A stretch of DNA of 64,000 nucleotides from Ariolimax columbianus (lineage: Eukaryota; Mollusca; Gastropoda; Stylommatophora; Arionidae), in assembly GCA_036924085.1 (NCBI GenBank), contig JAVGWX010000025.1:32399442-32463441 (forward strand), given 5' to 3'. Positions 58,601 to 64,000 of the stretch are shown in pieces. The position numbers and the translations under genes are program-made. Under the pieces are notes generated by a model. That model saw nothing but the letters and a program-made list of their open reading frames with translations. It did no database searches and had not been told where the DNA came from. Numbering within the stretch: position 1 is the stretch's first letter; every line of letters starts with the position of its first letter.

Positions 58601-60137
58601 CAAAGCTTAAATGACCTACTTTTTATCTTTCTGTCCCAAAGATAGCAGTCTGACACAAATCGTTAATGTCCTACCTATTGTTTTACTATCCACACGTTAT
58701 AACAGAATGAAAGCAAGCTTCACTTTTCTACATAACATCAAACTATCAACTTTATAACACACAGACAGTGAACTTTCATGTCCTACTTATTTTCTTAAAA
58801 TCCACATGTTAATATACATCAACTGAGAAATAATGTTGTATATATTTTCTCACTATCCACATGAAAACAGACCAACCTCATTAACAGGTGTCCTACATAG
58901 TTTATTTTTTCCCCCAGGTAAACAGACCAAAACTGAGTAGTTATGTCCTACATAGTATCTTACTCTCCGCTTGTTAACAGACCAACACTGATCTGTAATG
59001 TCCTTTATAGTATCTTACTATCCCCAGGTCAAAATACCAACACAGAGCAGTAATGTCCTACATAGTATCTTACTATCCGCGTGTTAACAGAATGACAGCT
59101 AGCATTACTTTACCTCATAGTATTGTACTATCCACTTGTTAGCATACGAACAGTGAGCTTTCATGTCCTACATATTTTCTTAATATTCAAATGTTAACGC
59201 ATAACAGCCGAGATGTAAAGTTGTATATATTATCTTTCCCCTTGATAAAACATCAACACTGAGCTGTAATGTCATACATAATATCTTACTAATCATGTTT
59301 ACAGACCAACACAGAGAACACGTGTCCTACACAATGTCTTACAGTTCACATGTATTAACAGACCAACACTGAGAACACGTGTCCTACACAATATCTTACA
59401 GTTCACATGTATTAACAGACAAACATTGAGCTTTTCTGTTCTATTAAGTGTGTTACCTTCCATTTGTTAACAAATAGAAACCAATAATACATTTCCTAAA
59501 CAGCATCCTGCTGTCCCCATGTCATTAGACCAACAACGAGCTGTGATGTTCTAAAGAAATATTTACTATCAATACATTAACAAACCAACACTGAGCCTTA
59601 TCGCCAAAATAAAAGTATCTTCCTTTCCCCCCAGAAAGAGATGCAATAGACTTAATTATTTTATCTGACTATCACAATGCAAACAGAATCACACCGTGGT
59701 TCAATGTCCTTTATATTATCTTGATATTCACAGGACAAAAGAAGTAGACGGACACCAAACTCTACTGTCCCACATAGTATCTTACTTTCAACCTCTCAAC
59801 AAACTGACCATGTCCGTTAATGTTGTACATATTATACTACTAACCACATGTTAATAGATCCACACTGTGCTTCAATGCCCTACATTTTATCTTTGAATCC
59901 CCATGCCAGAAGAACACTTAGCTTTACTGTTATACATACTATCTTACCATCCACATGTCGACAGACCAGCACCAAGATTTGCTACACTAAATATTATCTT
60001 ACCATCCACATGTTAACAGACCAGCACCGCGATTTGATACCCTATATATTATCTTACCACCCACATGTTAACAGACCAGCGCCAAGATTTGCTACCCTAA
60101 ATATTATCTTACAATCCATTTGATAACTGACCAATAC
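55651..60137 (+). repeat. 55-bp minisatellite array, unit D
   Basis: The near-identical 55-mers run from about 56,290 to 57,320, the longest homogeneous block of the four units. They show higher-order patterns, such as the pair with CAGATGTTAGCAAGCCAACA and AACCCAATGTTAACAGGCC repeated as a group. The eroded remainder matches A and B. Only two copies of the AACACGTGTCCTAC variant are present (59,316 and 59,373). The array is interrupted at 60,138 by an LTR element and resumes at 63,478. Confidence 0.9.
57619..57867 (+). mobile_element. tRNA-derived SINE (unit D)
   Basis: Same insertion as in A and B, with A box TGGCCTAGTGG, B box GGTTCAAACCC and target duplication ACTGTCACCAT at 57,608-57,618 and 57,868-57,878. 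Confidence 0.85.
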
Positions 60138-61038
60138 TGTAACAGTTCCCGCCGGAGCTAGGGGAGTTTAGGATGCCTGAACATGTCAAGGTCACTCACC
60201 GTCTCAGCAAAGGAGAACAGAGTTGGGTTAAGGAATGTGGACAGATAGAAACTGACCACTGGCCTTCTGATTTTGGTAGGGGGAGATTGATTGACAGACG
60301 AAATTGGCAACGGGGCTTGCTGCGAGAGAATGAGTGACAGGTGTGCAAAGTGTTTCGTTCCAATTGGGATTGAAGATGACCATACCTGAGATCGATTGGT
60401 CAAGCTCTGGCCTTGCTTGAGGATATATAACTCGAGACAAAGTTTAGCTCGAGGGGGGGCTGGAGAGAGAGAGGCTGTATGGAGGAGAGTGAGCGAGAGA
60501 GAGAGACTGAATGTAGATAGTGTGTTTAACTCACCGACTTTAGATAGAGGAGCGATTGATAGACGGTTGGACGAATGTTTAGTGATAGAACAGGATCGCT
60601 CAAATAGGTGTGTGAGTTTTGCATTAATGGATAATCTGAAAGTGTGTTTGTAAGCAAGGACACATTGTGAGCGAGCTATGTCGAGATCGCCCGCCTGAGG
60701 GGATTTCAGTAAGGAAGAGTATTTGATAAGGTGTGTTGAAGACGCAGTTAAGGCGATGTGTGTGTGATGCAATTGCAAGGCAATAGAACTGTTTTTTTTT
60801 AGATAGTTGGGAATTCCATCAATAGCTAATGCTTACAATTCCCGTTTTAGTAGAATGTTTAGTTAAGATATGTATTATATTGTGTTTGTAATTTCTCTAC
60901 TCATTCTATGATATGAGTATGATATAATAAATATGCCACCTGCTGTGTGATATGTCATTTACTGAGTATGGTCATGATGATGTGGATGAGTGTGAGAATG
61001 TTCTAAGTTCGATCAGGGCAAGCAGAGAGTCTGCTACA
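60138..61038 (+). repeat. 5' LTR (901 bp)
   Basis: TG...CA termini. A TATA-like GATATATAA is at 60,422-60,430, and an AATAAA poly(A) signal at 60,926-60,931, consistent with a U3-R-U5 layout. About six or seven differences from the 3' LTR were seen by eye. A 206-codon antisense frame inside is incidental. Confidence 0.9.
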
Positions 61039-62575
61039 CGTTATTATTATTTTGGTGCCTGTTGACCACGGATAGTCGTGGTAGATTTATAAATATAGTG
61101 CGTGTGTAGCTATAGATCTTGATTTGCACGTTTAACACAAGTGTCGCAGTTATATATAACTTGTGTGTGTAGTTAGGAATAGAGGAGTAGCTAGTGGTTA
61201 GAGTGTTAGTACCATAGACAGCTTTTCCAATCATCTGACTGGTAAGTGTGACATTTTTCTTCCACCCATTGTTGTATTATTGACAAGACTTTGTGCGTAC
61301 TTGACAGTCTTATAAATTTATTTGGTGGGCCAGACGGGTTTATTCAATATGTCGAGGTTGGACAATGTTAAACAATGTAATCATTGTCTAGCTTTTGGAC
61401 ATTTGTCTATAGGATGCCCAAATATAATTCGGAATATTAACAGTTCCTGGAGAAGAGGACTGGTTGTCAAAAACAAGCCTTTCATGGCACGAGCAGGAGT
61501 GAAGGTTGATGGCACTTGGTCATGTTTATGTGTGTAAATATTTTGATATTTGGATTTTGACAAGCGTATTACTTGCACTTTAATTGATTGTTGTTGGTTT
61601 GTTTAAACATGAGTATGTGTCCTGACATCAGTATCAAGGTGTGATACGGACTGAAATACTGATATCATGAGTATGCGTGCAAATATTTTGACATTTGTAT
61701 TTAGTGTTTGGGTTACGACATTGTATGCAATGCATTTGTCTTGTGTTTTGGTGTTGTTTTTTTGTTGTTGTTGTTGAATCATCATGTTTACAGGTATTTG
61801 ATACAGGTTATATAGGTGATCTACAGAGCAGTATATCTCATCCAGACTGTAGGCCTCCGCAAGCACAAGTCACGACGAGTTCCAGAATCACATGTGTGTG
61901 GAGTCTTTGCAGAGAAGACTACATTGATCAGAAGTTTTAATATTGACTATGACATATGTTGTCAAATATCGTTTTTGTGGGAAACATAAAGAATGTTGCT
62001 GTTTTCTTTGAGAGGGGATAGCTGTCAAGAGAGACAATGATAACTAGCCAGAGGATAACCCACGTAAATTCGTGGCCTCACAGGAGTTAGTATGAAGTGA
62101 ATTGTCGGACATGGGTCGTAGGAGAGGTGTGTAATGAGACCGCCTGAGAAAATTGACCTGAACTGGTCGAGTGTAACAATGAAGGTTCGTGTCCTTAGAG
62201 GAAGGCACGGGAACAGGGCGAGGTATGTTGACCTCAATGAGTAAGGAGAATTCCTTAAGGTGTTTCTGTTTTGATGAGTTAAAGGTCCCGCAGGGACAGA
62301 CTTGGGTGTATTTGACTGCAAAACGATGTGAAAGTGGGGGCTTGTGTTGTAAAAACGACCAGCCACAGTGTTTTTCTTCTGCTTGTATTGATTGTGTATG
62401 TATTACAAAAAGTTTATATGTATCAAATGACATGTCTTTTTATGCATGTACGATGTGAGTGAAGTTGTAAACAGGAGTAGTGTTTACATTTTAGATAGTG
62501 AAGACGAAAATGGTGGTCATTTGCCAGATGAAAAAAATGACCATCCATGTTTCGGTCTGTAGTTTAGGGAGGTAA
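61039..62575 (+). other. Interior of LTR element, no pol
   Basis: 1,537 bp between the LTRs. Apart from the zinc-knuckle frame there is an 89-codon cysteine-rich frame (62,189-62,458), which I do not recognise. A GACTGGTAAGTGTG word at about 61,236 could be a splice donor. No polymerase motifs were found on either strand. Confidence 0.6.
61322..61537 (+). CDS. Short frame with CCHC zinc knuckle inside LTR element
   Basis: A 71-codon frame contains CNHCLAFGHLSIGC at 61,376-61,417, a C-x2-C-x4-H-x4-C zinc knuckle of the kind found at the end of Gag nucleocapsid domains. The rest of the frame is not recognised and no capsid-like sequence precedes it. The motif is in the same orientation as the LTRs, which supports a Gag remnant or a minimal RNA-binding peptide. 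A single 14-residue motif could still be chance. Confidence 0.4.
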   Translation: MVGQTGLFNMSRLDNVKQCNHCLAFGHLSIGCPNIIRNINSSWRRGLVVKNKPFMARAGVKVDGTWSCLCV

Positions 62576-63477
62576 TGTAACAGTTCCCGCCGGAGCAAAG
62601 GGGAGTTTAGGATGCCTGAACATGTCAAGGTCACTCACCGTCTCAGCAAAGGAGAACAGAGTTGGGTTAAGGAATGTGGACAGATAGAAACTGACCACTG
62701 GCCTTCTGATTTTGGTAGGGGGAGATTGATTGACAGACGAAATTGGCAACGGGGCTTGCTGCGAGAGAATGAGTGACAGGTGTGCAAAGTGTTTCGTTCC
62801 AATTGGGATTGAAGATGACCATACCTGAGATCGATTGGTCAAGCTCTGGCCTTGCTTGAGGATATATAACTCGAGACAAAGTTTAGCTCGAGGGGGGGCT
62901 GGAGAGAGAGAGGCTGTATGGAGGAGAGTGAGAGAGAGAGAGAGACTGAATGTAGATAGTGTGTTTAACTCACCGACTTTAGATAGAGGAGCGATTGATA
63001 GACGGTTGGACGAATGTTTAGTGATAGAACAGGATCGCTCAAATAGGTGTGTGAGTTTTGCATTAATGGATAATCTGAAAGTGTGTTTGTAAGCAAGGAC
63101 ACATTGTGAGCGAGCTATGTCGAGATCGCCCGCCTGAGGGGATTTCAGTGAGGAAGAGTATTTGATAAGGTGTGTTGAAGACGCAGTTAAGGCGATGTGT
63201 GTGTGATGCAATTGCAAGGCAATAGAACTGTTTTTTTTTAGATAGTTGGCAATTCCATCAATAGCTAATGCTTACAATTCCCGTTTTAGTAGAATGTTTA
63301 GTTAAGATATGTATTATATTGTGTTTGTAATTTCTCTACTCATTCTATGATATGAGTATGATATAATAAATATGCCACCTGCTGTGTGATATGTCATTTA
63401 CTGAGTATGGTCATGATGATGTGGATGAGTGTGAGAATGTTCTAAGTTCGATCAGGGCAAGCAGAGGGTCTGCTACA
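62576..63477 (+). repeat. 3' LTR (902 bp)
   Basis: Near-identical to 60,138-61,038. Differences include GCAAAGGGG for GCTAGGGG, GTGAGAGAG for GTGAGCGAG, CAGTGAGG for CAGTAAGG and TTGGCAATT for TTGGGAATT. It ends GCTACA and is followed by ATACTAG, the displaced half of the target site. Confidence 0.9.
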
Positions 63478-63945
63478 ATACTAGAATTGGATACCTTACA
63501 TATTACTTTACTATCCACATGGCAACATATGTAGATCGCAATGTAATTTTACAGTCTTACGTAGTACCTACAATCCAAAAATTAACAGACCAACACCAAA
63601 ATGTGTGTTCTACATAGCCTTTTACTTTCACTGTGTTTTAGTGAAATGAGATACCAAAGGATGCAGAGCTGAGGCAAAAGCTATGGTGCAGCCACTATGT
63701 CCTGGTAAAGATTATGGACTGCATCATGATTACTGGCTTGCAGATATAACATGACCAAAGGATCCTGAATGCAAAGAGGAATAAATAATTTTTGCACGCT
63801 AAAGGACTAAAATTGAGTTTTAATGTCCTACATATTATCTCTTTATCTACATATTAACAGATAGACACTAAGAATTAATGGTGTACATATTAGCTTACTA
63901 TCCACATGTTAGGAGTCAGATACTGAGCTTAAATTTCTTACACAA
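63478..63945 (+). repeat. Minisatellite continuation to chromosome end
   Basis: Resumes the unit at the point interrupted by the LTR element and matches 32,330-32,805 in unit B. It ends in TTTCTTACACAAGG, directly followed by telomere repeats. Confidence 0.85.
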
Positions 63946-64000
63946 GGGTTAGGGTTAGGGTTAGGGGTTAGGGTTGGGGTTGGGGTTGGGGCTGGGCTGG
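63946..64000 (+). repeat. Telomere repeats (TTAGGG)n with degenerate end
   Basis: GGGTTAGGGTTAGGGTTAGG followed by GTTAGGG, then three TTGGGG-like units and CTGGGCTGG at the very end. The G-rich strand pointing to the right end is the expected orientation for a right chromosome terminus. Only ~55 bp are present. The last ~25 bases depart from TTAGGG. Confidence 0.92.

Larger units (their letters stand above)
60138..63477 (+). mobile_element. Non-autonomous LTR retrotransposon, 3,340 bp
   Basis: Two long direct repeats (60,138-61,038 and 62,576-63,477) that begin TGTAACAGTTCCCGCCGG and end GTCTGCTACA enclose 1,537 bp. The flanks AATAC on the left and (A)ATAC on the right are a 4-5 bp target duplication. 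Units A (5,112) and B (32,330) show the empty site ACCAATACTA. A priming site candidate TGGTGCC (61,053-61,059) pairs with a tRNA 3' end GGCACCA. A purine-rich AGGGAGG lies just before the 3' LTR. No protease, RT, RNase H or integrase is visible, so it would depend on another element's proteins. The superfamily is uncertain. Confidence 0.88.
55314..63945 (+). repeat. Subtelomeric unit D, truncated at both ends
   Basis: Fourth copy of the unit. It begins inside the RNase H relic, at the point equivalent to about 47,474 in C. It runs through the 55-bp minisatellite and its SINE, is interrupted by an LTR retrotransposon (60,138-63,477), and ends where telomere repeats start. The equivalent of unit B from about 32,807 to 47,131 is absent, so the chromosome end was made inside the minisatellite. 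Confidence 0.85.

Noticed and set aside
60158..60778. 206- and 217-codon antisense frames within the LTRs
   Set aside because: Serine- and leucine-rich with no known domain. They lie antisense in U3/R and are duplicated only because LTRs are duplicated.
61053..61075. Firm assignment of the LTR element to BEL/Pao or Gypsy from its priming site
   Set aside because: TGGTGCC is compatible with several tRNAs and there is no RT to place it.

Overview
This window is the right-hand end of a eukaryotic chromosome or contig. It finishes in TTAGGG telomere repeats at about 63,946-64,000. It holds no intact host protein gene that I can recognise; almost everything is subtelomeric repeat, satellite or transposon. 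The source is probably a lophotrochozoan, most likely a mollusc and perhaps a gastropod. Three things point that way: TTAGGG telomeres, a non-LTR retrotransposon of the RNase H-bearing I/Nimb kind (a clade first described from the snail Biomphalaria), and the look of the 18S rRNA piece at 54,489-55,316. The taxonomic call is inference from memory of these families.

Layout. A large subtelomeric unit is repeated head to tail: A (1-27,225), B (27,226-47,131), a truncated C (47,132-48,980) and D (55,314-63,945). Each complete unit begins with a conserved head that carries an antisense RNase H relic. A roughly 5-kb array of a 55-bp minisatellite follows, with a tRNA-type SINE inside it. Then come about 2.7 kb of unrecognised AT-rich DNA and a long stretch of nested LINE relics (Nimb-like, CR1-like, RTE-like). 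A and B agree in order but differ by private events. A gained two tandem 3-kb retrotransposon copies (8,947-14,946) and an inverted RT cluster (19,457-22,170). B keeps a segment (36,480-38,340) that A lacks. D is broken off inside the minisatellite and capped by telomere repeats, so about 14 kb of the unit is missing.

Between C and D lies the most unusual block (48,981-55,316, minus strand). Read 5' to 3' on the minus strand, it has about 0.8 kb of 18S rRNA. Next come tandem ~190-bp units that each combine an 18S box and a 28S box, then a strongly diverged 28S 3' end. A ~0.5-kb spacer follows, then a nearly complete 1,302-codon endonuclease-RT-RNase H ORF broken only by two stop codons, and a (GAA)n tail. 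Either the retrotransposon carries a leader built from chimeric rRNA, or it sits beside a rearranged rDNA relic.

D also carries a young LTR retrotransposon (60,138-63,477). Its two ~901-bp LTRs are about 99% identical, it has a 4-5 bp target duplication, and the empty site is visible in A and B. Its interior lacks recognisable pol and shows one CCHC zinc-knuckle motif.

All similarity statements come from reading the sequence by eye and from remembered family consensus; no database search was run.
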